Positions 45,990-56,345 of a stretch of DNA of 64,000 nt are shown one piece after another. The notes beneath the pieces are model-generated. The model worked only from the letters and a program-made list of their open reading frames with translations, was not told the DNA's origin and searched no databases. Source of the DNA: Citrus sinensis (taxonomy: Eukaryota; Streptophyta; Magnoliopsida; Sapindales; Rutaceae); NCBI RefSeq assembly GCF_022201045.2, contig NC_068558.1, positions 8,647,501 to 8,711,500 of the forward strand. The letters are read 5' to 3'. Positions within the stretch are counted from its first letter, which is position 1; each line of letters starts with the position of its first letter. Position numbers and translations under genes: made by a program.

Positions 45990-46520
45990 AGCTCTGTGGT
46001 AGAAAAACTGGCCAGAAATAGATCACACGGGTATATATAGAGAGCAAACTAGAAAATAAAAAGCCTTGTTTAACAGATTACAGAGTTTATTAAGCTCAGG
46101 TGTTCTGTAAATATAACAACTTATAAAGATTATAGCCATCTTGTGAATATTAATACACCTATTATTAACTCTGCTTGCATTCACCTCATCTCGCTGCATA
46201 TTTATCTTAAATTTTGCAGTCAATTAGTTTGCAGGTTGGTGCAACAAATGGGTTCTGGTAGCCGAGCTAGTGGTTGTGGTTCATAATATGGAAGCTGCTA
46301 AAAGAAGCAAAGACGGATTATGAAAATGCCAAGATTACTAAACTTAGTTAACTTTAATGTTTAAGAAGATGCTCGGTTTACTTGATTCGCAAATGTCGAT
46401 GCTTACTATAAATGCATAGACAATGGAAGTACTGTTGAGTAGTAATAAGTACTAGCTAGACATCTCTCCATTTCCTACCCGGGGACAAATCTCCCCGGTT
46501 GAATGCTACGAGCAAATTCC
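45990..46520. other. bZIP 3' UTR and intergenic
   Basis: Presumed 3' UTR followed by AT-rich DNA. It ends at the start of the gypsy 5' LTR. Noted: an imperfect palindrome CCCGGGGACAAATCTCCCCGG (46478-46498). No gene. Confidence 0.5.
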
Positions 46521-46815
46521 TGGTAGTATATCCTTTGTGGAGTATGTGCCGACCAGAAACGAATACCGACCAAAAATTTCTACCGACCAGGTACTTGTCA
46601 CCCAGAGAGAAGGCACGATCTCACAACCACGCGACAGTTTCGCCATGCCCCAAACCGCTGGGGAGAACACGATGCCCCACGTTCACCCACGTTCGGTCGT
46701 TGAAGGCCCATTAACGCCCTTGATCACCTGAGTATAACGGGCATGGAAAATACTCTGAGAAAGTGGGATGATCACCTATAAAAGCTGAGAAATCGATGGA
46801 AAGAGGGGTACACAA
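46521..46815 (+). repeat. 5' LTR, truncated
   Basis: Starts TGGTAGTATATCC and runs through TATAAAAGCTGAG to GGTACACAAAA, where it jumps into integrase sequence. Alignment by eye with 49171-49455 shows high identity apart from a ~20-bp extra piece (ACCAAAAATTTCTACCGACC region) in this copy. R/U5 and the primer-binding site are lost in the deletion. Confidence 0.8.
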
Positions 46816-47582
46816 AATGGGTGGAAGTGGAAGCTCTAAGCCAAATCACGGAAAAGAAAACGACCGGTTTTGTCTAGAAGAACATCATTTGCAGATACGA
46901 AATCCCCTATGCAATCATAACGGACAACGGGAGACAATTTGACAGCCACAATTTCAGAGAGTTTTGCCAAAACTTAGGCGTAGAGTTGAAGTTTTGTTCT
47001 CCAGCACATCTCCAGGCAAATAGACAGGTAGAGGCAACTAATAAGGTCATAAAGAATCTCCTGAAAACCAGGTTGGGAGAGAAAAAAAGAGGTTGGGTTG
47101 ATGAACTACCAGGAGTGTTATGGGTCTACCGGACAACCCACAAAATCGCCACTGAAGAAATCTTGTTTGCCTTAGCCTTCGGTCACGAGGCTGTGATCCC
47201 AGCAGAAATTGGAGTGGGAACGCACCAGACAAAGTATTTCAACGAGGAACAGAATGACGAGCAAATGTGTATAAACCTAAATCTGTTGGAGGGAAAAAGA
47301 GAAAAAGCCTCGCAGAAGGTAGCTCAGTGTTAGCAGAGGATCATGCGCTACTATAACCAAAATGTACGCATAAGGCAATCCCGAGCCGAAGATTGGGTGC
47401 TTAGAAAGGTGAACCAGAACACAAAAGATCCTAACCAAGACGTTCTTGGTCCGAATTGGGAAGGCCCGTACAGGGTGGTGCGAGCAACTTGTGGGACAAG
47501 AACCTATAAGATGACATACCCAGATGGACGAGAGGTGAAGAGATCATGGAATGCTGAGCACTTAAAAAAATATTTCCAGTAA
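46815..47582 (+). pseudogene. Ty3/gypsy integrase remnant (core end and C-terminal domain)
   Basis: The frame reads YTKWVEVEALSQITEKKTT, then (after a stop) ICRYEIPYAIITDNGRQFDS, then HLQANRQVEATNKVIKNLLK and GWVDELPGVLWVYRTTHK, the end of the integrase catalytic core. Of the DD35E triad, the second Asp (TDNGRQFD) is visible and a Glu-containing EATN helix corresponds to the last residue; the first Asp is missing. The C-terminal domain VLRKVNQNTKDPNQD.. and GPNWEGPYRVV..GTRTY is intact. In-frame stops at the TAG after 'VFV' (about 46873) and in AQC* (47331-47333) break the frame. Confidence 0.85.
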
Positions 47583-47696
47583 GCAAAATATTCCATAAAG
47601 TGTAGCATGTGCATGTGTCTTACCTGATGTAACTAGCCAAATACTTAATAGAGATGAATTTAGTTCATAGCTACCTTGTTAGAACCAATTACTTTA

Positions 47697-48110
47697 AGGC
47701 AAAAAAAGTTGTCCATTCCTACTCGATCGCTTAAATGACCAACAAGCAAATTCTACAAATTATAGCAAGGCAAAAAGAGTTGCCTATTCCTGCTTGGTCG
47801 CTTAAAGGACCAGCAGGCAAATTCTACAAATTACGTCAAGACAAAAAGAGTTGCCCATTCCTACTTGGTCGCTTAAAGGACCACCATGCAAATTCTACAA
47901 ATTACGTCAAGGCAAAAAGAGTTGCCCATTCCTGCTCGGTTGCTTAAAGGACCAGCAGGTGAATTCTATAAATTATGTTAAGGCAAAGGAGTTGCCTATT
48001 CCTGCTCAGCCACCTGAGGACGAGCAGACAAAAATCAACAAATTTTATTAAGGCAAAAGAATTGCCTATTCAGGCGGGTGAGCAGGTAAAATCCACCAAA
48101 TTTATTAATA
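47697..48110 (+). repeat. 71-bp tandem repeat array inside the gypsy element
   Basis: Five to six copies of a unit starting AAGGCAAAAAGAGTTGCC, with starts at about 47697, 47767, 47838, 47909, 47980 and 48050 (period 71, last 70). Each unit ends with a CAGGCAAATTCTACAAATTA-like phrase. The array lies between the integrase stop and the antisense ORF. Tandem repeats in the 3' untranslated region are well known for Tat/Ogre-type elements and can seed satellites. Copies diverge toward the 3' side. Confidence 0.85.
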
Positions 48111-48273
48111 CACAGAACAGCCTAAGGACAAACAGGCACAATTTTCAAATAACTTTCCAAAGCAATTCATAAGGAAAAGTCTACCAAGGAAACAATTAGA
48201 AAGCGTCAAAAGTCTTTAAATTTCCAATGTTTGTAACTAAGCAAACGTTTATGATTTACATAGATGTTAAAAT

Positions 48274-49050
48274 TTATGGGTTATGAGCAGAAGGGTCAAC
48301 AACTTCAACAGAAGGGGGATCAACAGTCTCAGGCAAAGAAAGGTTAACGACTTCTGAAGGAGCAAACACCACCTCCCGACCCGCGTCGGAAGCCTGGTCC
48401 CCCGTATCTTTTCCCTGCTCTCTGCTCGGAGGAACCTCTCCCTGGTTCTTGTCCCCCTGGCCTTGCTTGGCCATATACTCCTGTACGCCCGTCTCCAGCT
48501 TGTTCATGTTCAGCTCCAGATATTCTTTCTTGAGCACAAACATGATGCATTTATAGCAAAAAGTAAGTCCAGAATCATACTTCGCATCCAGTCGGTCGTC
48601 CACGTTAGCAGCTTTACCCTTCAGTTCAGCTATCTGCTCGTTCAAGGACTTGATTTGCTCCTCGTAGGCCGTCTTCTGAGTGTCTCGCTCGCTTTGGGTA
48701 GCCTCGAAAACAGACTTCAAATCAACCAACTCACTTTCAAGCTTAGAAGTTTTGGACTCAGCAATAACAACTTTCTCCTCCAGGTCCATAACTTGCCTGT
48801 GCAGATCAAGCATCTTCTCCTTAGAGCGGTCAGCAGATTCAGCCTTTTTCTTCAGGTCCTGAATCTCCGCTTGCAGCTTCCTCTCGTGGCGCACGGTCTT
48901 GTGCTTATAACAGGAAGCCAAAGTGGCAAGCTTAAAAGCAACCCTCTGGAGAGAGCCTCCCAGCTCGCCAAGATCCATGCTCTCAACATCTTTGACCATT
49001 TTGGGCCCCACTGATTTGATCAGTGGGTCGTCGTCAAGTCTACTGACCAT
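48274..49050 (-). CDS. antisense extra ORF of the gypsy element, coiled-coil protein
   Basis: On minus, from MVSRLDDDPLIKSV to the stop there are about 258 codons without interruption; the frame also stays open upstream to 49206, inside the LTR. The middle (about residues 40-160) is a strong coiled coil with heptads: HERKLQAEIQDLKKKAESAD, DLEEKVVIAESKTSKLESEL. A segment KYDSGLTFCYKCIMFVLKKE and an LxxKLETGVQEYMA follow, then an acidic Ser/Pro tail. No transposase or gag zinc knuckle. Proteins like this are annotated in many plant genomes as retrotransposon-associated or of unknown function. Its position, downstream of integrase and antisense to it, suits the extra ORF of Tat-lineage elements. 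Intact while pol is dead, so it may be young or selected. Confidence 0.6.
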   Translation of the reverse strand: MVSRLDDDPLIKSVGPKMVKDVESMDLGELGGSLQRVAFKLATLASCYKHKTVRHERKLQAEIQDLKKKAESADRSKEKMLDLHRQVMDLEEKVVIAESKTSKLESELVDLKSVFEATQSERDTQKTAYEEQIKSLNEQIAELKGKAANVDDRLDAKYDSGLTFCYKCIMFVLKKEYLELNMNKLETGVQEYMAKQGQGDKNQGEVPPSREQGKDTGDQASDAGREVVFAPSEVVNLSLPETVDPPSVEVVDPSAHNP

Positions 49051-49170
49051 ACCCCATGAATCTGAAAACAAAAACAAGGTTAAGGAAAACGATAAGCAAC
49101 GACAAGAGACGTATAACACAAAGAAAAATAAACGACTTGAGGTAACAAAACACGTAGGGAGGTGGATTCC

Positions 49171-49800
49171 TGGTAGTATATCCTTTGTGGAGCATGTGCC
49201 AACCAAAAACGAATACCGACCAGGTACTTGTCACTCAAAGAGAAGACACGATCTCACAACCACGCGACAGTTTCGCCACGCCCCAAACCGCTGGGGAGAA
49301 CACGATGCCCTACGTTCACCCACGTTCGGTCGTTGAAGACCTATTAACGCCCTTGATCACCCAAGTATGATGGGCATGGAAAATACTCTGAGAAAGTGGG
49401 ATGATCACTTATAAAAGCTGAGAAATCGATGGAAAGAGGGATACACAAAAGAGAGAGGGGAAAATTCTGCCGAATTGATACCAGGCATTCCCACATAAGA
49501 ATCCTAAATACACTTTACTTTAAAAACATTGCAGTTAGTGTGCATAAACTAAAATCATACAATTTTCTCGTAAACCCCACATACTGACTTAAGCATCGGA
49601 GGGTTTGCGTCGGAAAAACTACCGGTGCCTCTGATTTATTTCTGTGCACGCAGGTCTGGGAAGAAAAGGAAGGGTGATTTGAATCCCAGGAGCTCGAGAA
49701 ATTGCTAAAGCTTGTGGAGTGCAACCTTATCGTCATTGTCTAAACAACTGTTGGTGATCCAATCTGGTCGGGCAAAGGGCGACCAGATTTCAACATCAAC
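49171..49800 (+). repeat. 3' LTR (right border approximate)
   Basis: Starts TGGTAGTATATCC after a purine-rich TAGGGAGGTGGA (49154-49165) that could be the polypurine tract. It carries TATAAAAGCTGAG (49411-49423) and continues through about 350 bases absent from the truncated 5' LTR. A plausible end is CAACATCAACA near 49800. No confirmed duplication. Confidence 0.6.
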
Positions 49801-50643
49801 AAGTACTATATTGAGATTAGACATTTGCGTAATATACTTAGAAGAGGCAATGCTTACAAATTACAAAATTGGCATTTTTGTAGAAGGTGACAGGACTCTT
49901 AGGAGAATCAAGATAGCGGTTTAAATGACTGAATCCATGCCAAGTCGCAAATTACAGGTGTCGACAATCTGGGAAATCATTATTACATGTACAGGAAGTA
50001 GGAACCAAACTCAAGGAATAACTATCTCATGAGTCATGAGGAAACACTAAACATGAATAAGCAGAACTGAACTCCAACTCATGTTATTAAAAATCATTTT
50101 CATCTGCAACTGTATCCGCCACCCTATTGAGTATATAACTCATGTATGAAACTTAAACGCTCACAATCTCATATTTCTTCACAAATTATGAAATGTGCAT
50201 ATTCCATACCTAAATGAACTCATATCTCACCATCTAGAAATCATATTTTGATCACCAGTATAATAACCTATCCCACTGTGGTTTAACATTGCTGTAACAC
50301 CCTCCTACTAGATCAAACTAAGGATAAAAAATTGAACTCAAACCTAATGAAATTATGGACTGGAACTGTCATCTTCAAGATTTTGCATTCTGCATCCCCT
50401 TCTGTCACCTCTGAGACTGTAATCCTTTGCTAGTTGGCATGAACACATTAACAATCACCATGCCTTACCACTGGATGTGAAAATGCAGTTTAAACCCCAA
50501 AACAAAAGGAAAAGAAAGAAAATACTGAGAATTAGATTAGAGAAAAGTTGTGGTTCATATTTTCGCCATACTGGTTGGTCTGGAGCATCCACATTTTGTT
50601 TATATACAATACCATGTTTGAGAGATAAAAAACAAATTGGTTC
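49801..50643. other. intergenic between gypsy element and the next gene
   Basis: AT-rich, with no coding signal. Presumably includes the 3' UTR of the minus-strand gene that ends at 50644. Confidence 0.5.
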
Positions 50644-52041
50644 TCAACTATTCTTCTTTGGCGTGTGCTTGCCGTTGGAGATGTTATTAGGAGTCTCTAC
50701 TGTTGATGTTGAACCACTGATATTCTGGTCCTCATAACCCTGCATTGGGTCTGCAAATGTTTGAATGCAAGGCCACCTAAACAAAATTTGCCACACATAT
50801 CTTAGTCTATGATAAAGCATAAGTGGTTACAAGTCACGAATGAAATATTCGTCCTACCTGCTTGACATTATAGTCTCGTCATCTATTGTCGTTTTGTCAT
50901 CAAATACGTTCCCTGGAAGAACAAGAAATCCAGAACAAAAGTTTAACCACTGTATTCAGCAGACAATTTCAGAAATAAGGTTTATTTAAATATATAGAGG
51001 AATCACTAAGAGAAATAGTTTATCTACCCCCGTAAATATTATTCTTTGAGAAGTATTTTGCCATCAACCGATGAGTGTAGTCAGCTTCATACTTTTGGAA
51101 CTTCTCCATGTAGTCTGCATTTTTAAGAATCCTGATCAAAGTAGGATATATCATATCAATATTCAACAGCATTGGACAGTTAATATATGGTTATGTCTTG
51201 GGAGTATCAAGATGTCATATAGTCAATCAAAAGCTTAACGAGAAAAACAAGGTACATGTTCGACAACCTCAAAAAGTGATTAGCTTTAACTTGAAAGATT
51301 TGGAATGTAGATAGTCATGAAATACAATATATCGGTGCATAAAAGCTAGGGAATAACTCATCATTACTAGAAATTCAGATTAATCATTGATTCGATCAAA
51401 TTTATGCATTATCTTAATTTAATTCAGATTAAAAATCCAAGCAGCTCTTTCTTCCTTTAGATTGCATTGGATGCAACTTCACCTTTGAACTCTAGTGGTC
51501 AGGATTTATCATTGAACAGGGAAATTACTCATCTACAGTCAAGAGTAGTGTGAGGTTCCATATGTGACAATGGCTTAGATATCAAAACCTCATCCAAAAG
51601 AGTTGACCAAAATCTTTCTAATTAAAAGGCCCCGACTTTATGGAACCCACTACCCAGAAATACTTAAGTGGACTTAATCATCATAAATGTGCACACTTAG
51701 CAAGTCAAGTAACAGTAACAGCCAGCACATAGTACCATGAGAATTTATATAAAATTTAAATAGAAAGAATTAGAACTGAACTGACTGAAAATGTTAAAAA
51801 GCGAATAAACAAATATTAAAAAGAAAAGGAAAGAGAGAGAGAGAACTGACTGAAAATGTTCGGAAGTTAAGGGAGGTTTTGTCTCAGGCTTTTGGTCGAA
51901 CACATCGAAGGCACCGCTGTTGTTGGTCGTTGGAGCATCATCTACCTCCCGCTTTGGTTGAATCGGTTGAGTGGCTGAGTTCTGCGACTCCGAGTTCGAC
52001 GGCGGCGGCGGCGGCGAAGACGCTGCTGCCTTCATCTCCAT
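50644..52041 (-). CDS. small plant protein of unknown function, 4 exons
   Basis: Exons 52041-51851, 51131-51028, 50912-50858 and 50776-50644 join with correct phases and GT-AG borders to 160 codons. I do not recognise the family. The N terminus (1-60) is low complexity: Ala/Ser, a five-Pro run, Gln/Asn. The middle, about 60-130, looks conserved and helical: HFQILKNADYMEKFQKYEAD, YTHRLMAKYFSKNNIYGG, NVFDDKTTIDDETIMSSRWP, then CIQTFADPMQGYED. The tail is Ser/Thr/Asn-rich and ends KHTPKKNS. No signal peptide or membrane segment. Coding potential is supported by four in-phase splice joints that each remove stops. Probably a cytosolic or nuclear protein. The first intron is ~720 bp. Confidence 0.75.
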
Positions 52042-52815
52042 TTGCTATAAGGGAAAAAAAATGCTTTTGGCTCAGCGTTTGTGGGGCCTGCTCATTTTCC
52101 GGAACGGCTTCTTGGTTGACCGCTGTTGACCCTGTGCTCCCTATTATTTATTAGCTAAACCTGTTAGAGAAGAAAGAGCGAGAGCATTATGTACACAAGC
52201 TTCATTTGTGAACTTTTTATTTTGTAATTTATTTGTTAAGTATAAAAGTACTTTTATACCCTTTAAGGTCATTACTATTATTTAGTAAATGTTTTATGTT
52301 TAAGAAAAAATAACCGCATGACCTCCTCAAGTCAATTAACGTCAGTCAGAATTTTTTTTTAAAATTTCATTATATACACATTTTAAATGACAATTTATAT
52401 ATACACGGACATACAGAAACAACGGTTATCGGTAAAAAAAAAAAAAGAAATTATTATTAATAACGAGAAAAATTATGGTGACAATAATTTTATACATTCT
52501 TCATAAAAAAGAAAAGGTAAGCCCATAAGAGAGAGACTTGGTTATTTAAAATCTTGGAGATATATTCATGCATTAGCGTTAAAAGAATCCTTGAGATAAT
52601 TTTAATAAGATAGTGAGTCTATAAATGTCATTACCCTAAATATTTAACAATTTTAAATAAATTGGTATTTTTGATGGTTCTAATTTTAGGCAACAGGTAA
52701 AACATTTACCTATTTCATGATTTTGCAACACAAGTGTGGATTAAAAAGCTGACCAATCCAAGGTAGAATCAAATTCTTGTATACATCTCATCATTGCACT
52801 ATCATTTGCCAACAA
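52042..52815. other. intergenic between two minus-strand genes
   Basis: Promoter of the 160-residue protein gene (52042 on) and the 3' region of the PPR gene. AT-rich, with an A-run at 52433-52445. No gene. Confidence 0.5.
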
Positions 52816-55758
52816 CTACCAATTATCTCCACAAGAGCAAACCCCATCTCTAAAATGATGGAACCGCTTGTTGTCTCTAACAACTATTTCCCTCTCAGCA
52901 ACCTTTGAAATCAACTTAGCTGCATTATGACAATCTACACAAATGCGCAGGTTCTTGCAAACTCTCAGTGTCAGGTCTTTAGTTGTCTTTAACAGCCCAA
53001 ATGAAATTGCAAGCTTCTCACTATGTCCCCTCAATATGTTTACCTTCTCCTCTTCTTCTAGTTCGTGAAGCACGGCTTCTGTGTATGGTTTATATCCAAT
53101 TTTACTTATTTGTTCCTCCAATCTTCCCCACATTCCCCGGATTTCCTCCCACTCCGGGTGCATATTATCACCAACAACAAAGCTGTGAATGTTTCCTCCA
53201 AGTTCAATCCAACTGCAGCCAGCTTCCTTTTGAAGGCCTCTCTCCTTCATCCTTTGGCGCATCATCCTCACATCATCCCACTTCTCTGATCCAGCGTATA
53301 TATTTGAGACTAACACGTAATTTTCTGCTTTGTCTGGCTCCAATTCCAGTAATGTTTTGGCAACTTTTTCTCCCATCTTCAAAGCACCATAGGTTCTGCA
53401 AGAACGGAGCAATGAGCTCCAGATTCCAGCATCTGCTTCCTCAGGCATCTCAATTATGAGCTTAAAAGCATCATCCAATTTTCCTGCACGACCCAGCATG
53501 TCCACAACACATGCATAATGCTCGAGTTTTGGCTTTACTGCATGAAGTTTCTGCATCTGACTGAAATATTTCAGCCCATTTTCAACCAGCCCAGCATGGT
53601 TACAGGCCATCAAAATACCAACAAATGTGAAGGTATCTGGCTTATGGCCTAGCGCCAGCATCTTTTCAAACAGCTCTATTGCCTCTTTTCCATATCCATG
53701 TATTCCATGTCCTCCTATTATAGCATTCCATGATGTTACATCTTTATCCTTCAACCTGTCAAAAACTCTTCGAGATTGTTCTAGACACCCACATTTTGCA
53801 TACATATCTATAATTGAACAAGCAACAAATGCATCATTAGTGAGGATAGCTTTTAGAGCATAGCAATGTGTTTCTTTCCCCAGCCGCAAAGCTGATAACT
53901 GTGAACAAGCACTAAGAATACTAACTATGGAGATCTCACAAGGTTGAACTCCTATGGAAAACATCCTTCGGAAAAGAACTATGGCTTCAACTGGAAGCTT
54001 GTTCTGGGAGTAACCAGCTATCATTGTGTTCCAAGATACTAAGCTCTTATCTTCCATTTCGTCAAACAGTACTCTAGCAGAAGATGATTTCTCACAATGC
54101 ATGTAAAGTGAAAGGAGTGAGATACCTGTAAATGAATCTCCTTCTAACCCATTCCGTATTACAAATCCATGAATCTCTTTGCCACGGTGGAGGGATTTCA
54201 GATGGGTGCAAGCTAATATGAGGCTACCTATGCTAAATAAGTCAGGTTCTAAGTCTGAATGTGTCATTTGAAGGAAATAATCTAAAGCCTTCAAATGATC
54301 ACCATTCTGAGCATAACCACAGATAAGTGCATTCCAAGAGCTTACTGTCCTAGAGTCCATACCATGAAAAACATTCTCAGCAGAAATTTCAGATCCACAC
54401 TTTGCATACGCTACAACAAAAGCATTGGCTACGAGTTCATCATTGTCAAACCCATGTCTTAGTGAATAACCATGAAGTTCCTTCAAGCTCAGTAACTCTG
54501 ACTTCTCCGAACAGCTTGTCAATACATTCAAAACTGTCACCTCATTTGGCTTCATTTCCTCCTCTTTCATCTGCATTTTTTGCAGAAGATCAAATGTTCC
54601 ACATACATCTCCTGCCATAGAAAAAGCCCCAATAATGGTATTCCAAGAGACAACATTTTTATTATTGTTCTTATCAAACAGGATTTGGGCTTCAGACAAG
54701 AACCCACATTTTGCATACATATCAACCAGCGCATTGTTCACCATTAATTCTCGAGTAAGACCTAATTTTACTGCCAAACCATGAACCAATATCCCCAGAT
54801 CTACATTTCCTTCCCCTGCACACACTGGTAACACAGTAACTACCGTTGCGACATCCGGAATGAAACCTTCCTCACAACCCATCATTTTGATCAACAAATC
54901 AAAACTCTCACAAGAAAAACCATTCTCAGAAGAACCACAAATAATAGAATTCCAAGAAACCAAGTTTCTTTCAGGCATTACCTCAAACAATTTCACCATT
55001 TCCTCAACAAACGCACATTTCCCGTACATTGCAATCAAAGCATTACTCACAAACACATCTCCAATCAAACCCATCTTCGCAGCCATCCCATGAACACCAC
55101 TACCAAAACTCACATCAGCAATCCCTCCACAAGCCTTAATCACGCAAGGGAAAGTAAAATTATCAGGTTTAAGCTCAGTATCCGATAACAATTCAACAAA
55201 AATGCTCAACACATCAGGATAAAGCTCATTTTTAGTAAACCCACTAACTAACGCATTCCACTGGAACAGATTCCTTGTCTTCAAACTATCAAAGACTCTA
55301 CGGGAATCCAACGGAAACCCACACAGAGAGTACATAGTAATGAGACGAGTATTAATAATAAAGTCATTACTAAACTGGGTCGATGCAGAAATCAGTTCAT
55401 GAACTCTTTTACCAATTTCAATGTCCTTCTCGTGGCCGCAGGCTTGTAACAAGACACCCGTAGCTTCTTTCAGGTCAGCATTGTGTAAGTTTTCTTGCAA
55501 GAGAGACAAAGCCTTGTTGAGGCTTTTGGATTCTTCACAAAGAGTTGTTATTTCTTGGAGAAAATGTAACCCCTCTGTTGAAGCGTTGTTGGTTTTGGCG
55601 GAGAGTGAAAGCGATGATTTTGCTTTAAAGATTGAGCGAAGAGAATGTTTGTTTCTTTGAATTACAGTTGCGGGAAATTGGGGGTGGGATTTTTTGTGAC
55701 GGAGGGATGGAAACAGTGGACTCCAAAGACATGCCGAGGAGCAGTTGTAAAGAGGCAT
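52816..55758 (-). CDS. PLS-class pentatricopeptide repeat protein with DYW domain (At1g18485-like)
   Basis: An intact intronless frame of 980 codons. The first ~60 residues are basic, Ser-rich and poor in acids, fitting an organelle targeting peptide. More than twenty P, L and S repeats follow from about 95, with repeated phrases such as ALVDMYAKCG, SWNALICGYAQNG and IIDMYAKCG. E and E+ motifs (PG box AGCSWIELGGNIHSF) precede a DYW deaminase domain. That domain has H912-S-E914 (HSEK, the HxE zinc/catalytic pair), C940-x2-C943-H944, HHF (967-969) and C974-x-C976. These proteins bind organelle RNA and deaminate C to U. The terminal tripeptide is DNW, not DYW, although all zinc ligands are present. 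The RNA target cannot be read here. Orthology to At1g18485 is judged from overall length and repeat order. Confidence 0.92.
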   Translation of the reverse strand: MPLYNCSSACLWSPLFPSLRHKKSHPQFPATVIQRNKHSLRSIFKAKSSLSLSAKTNNASTEGLHFLQEITTLCEESKSLNKALSLLQENLHNADLKEATGVLLQACGHEKDIEIGKRVHELISASTQFSNDFIINTRLITMYSLCGFPLDSRRVFDSLKTRNLFQWNALVSGFTKNELYPDVLSIFVELLSDTELKPDNFTFPCVIKACGGIADVSFGSGVHGMAAKMGLIGDVFVSNALIAMYGKCAFVEEMVKLFEVMPERNLVSWNSIICGSSENGFSCESFDLLIKMMGCEEGFIPDVATVVTVLPVCAGEGNVDLGILVHGLAVKLGLTRELMVNNALVDMYAKCGFLSEAQILFDKNNNKNVVSWNTIIGAFSMAGDVCGTFDLLQKMQMKEEEMKPNEVTVLNVLTSCSEKSELLSLKELHGYSLRHGFDNDELVANAFVVAYAKCGSEISAENVFHGMDSRTVSSWNALICGYAQNGDHLKALDYFLQMTHSDLEPDLFSIGSLILACTHLKSLHRGKEIHGFVIRNGLEGDSFTGISLLSLYMHCEKSSSARVLFDEMEDKSLVSWNTMIAGYSQNKLPVEAIVLFRRMFSIGVQPCEISIVSILSACSQLSALRLGKETHCYALKAILTNDAFVACSIIDMYAKCGCLEQSRRVFDRLKDKDVTSWNAIIGGHGIHGYGKEAIELFEKMLALGHKPDTFTFVGILMACNHAGLVENGLKYFSQMQKLHAVKPKLEHYACVVDMLGRAGKLDDAFKLIIEMPEEADAGIWSSLLRSCRTYGALKMGEKVAKTLLELEPDKAENYVLVSNIYAGSEKWDDVRMMRQRMKERGLQKEAGCSWIELGGNIHSFVVGDNMHPEWEEIRGMWGRLEEQISKIGYKPYTEAVLHELEEEEKVNILRGHSEKLAISFGLLKTTKDLTLRVCKNLRICVDCHNAAKLISKVAEREIVVRDNKRFHHFRDGVCSCGDNW

Positions 55759-56039
55759 AGCATCGGATCAAGCTTGTGGCTTTACTGGATGCGGTGGTTA
55801 TGTCTGGTATATTTTACAGTTATTTCAGGTGGCACCGTAAATGATAATCACAAATTAAACTTTAATAATAAGCTTCTAAATTATGAACCCAAAAGATCGC
55901 GTAATCAAACCAATTGAGGCTCTCTTTGTCTGCTTGTTGTGTATGATTTACTCAAGTTATTAGTAAAAATATGAAAATTTTAAGATTGAAATTACTAGAT
56001 GAACCTAAAGACAAATAGTCTGGAAATAAACTAAAATAA

Positions 56040-56345
56040 AAACTTTCATTTTTTAGTGATGAATCCCAGCACCCACCAGTGTTGCTACATGTTCTAGGCC
56101 TTGCAATCATATTTTCCTTCGATTTTCTCTTCTTTGGCAAAATTCATGGCTTCACCGGTTCTAGCGATAGCTCAAGTGCTCGAGCCTGTTGGTGTAATTT
56201 TTTATTTTGGCGGAGGCAGCCATTTTTTGTAGCCATCATAATTCCGCTCCCGTTGTGGCTCAAATGCGTCACATGGACCCTCTATGCCATCTTCTCGATC
56301 GCCGTCATATTATGTTATCCGTTATGATATTTATTATCATTTGTT
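56040..56345 (+). pseudogene. truncated copy of the small membrane-protein gene
   Basis: Parallel blocks with the intact gene at 59839-60303 are obvious at DNA level: CTTGCAATCATATTTTCCTTC..., then GCCATCATAATTCCGCTCCC, TGTGGCTCAA and CATGGACCCTCTATGCCATC. Frames are shifted between blocks, stops occur and the N-terminal third is missing. The copy is in the same orientation as the intact gene, about 3.5 kb upstream of it, so it is a decayed tandem duplicate separated by repeat insertions. Confidence 0.75.

Larger units (their letters stand above)
46521..49800 (+). mobile_element. deleted Ty3/gypsy LTR retrotransposon (Tat-type layout)
   Basis: Two direct repeats starting TGGTAGTATATCCTTTGTGG at 46521 and 49171 are the LTRs. 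Both carry a TATA box in CTATAAAAGCTGAGAAATCG/CTTATAAAAGCTGAG and a shared ACGATCTCACAACCACGCG block. Inside lie an integrase remnant (46818-47582), a 71-bp tandem array (47697-48110) and an antisense coiled-coil ORF (48274-49050). Gag, protease, RT and RNase H are missing: the 5' LTR is joined directly to integrase at CACAAAA. An extra ORF downstream of integrase, often antisense, is known for the Tat/Retand group of Ty3/gypsy elements. The 3' end of the 3' LTR (about 49800) and the target duplication were not determined. Confidence 0.8.

Noticed and set aside
47697-48110. CRISPR-like array (regular 71-bp spacing)
   Set aside because: Units are repeats over their full length with no unique spacers, in a plant retrotransposon; a simple tandem array.
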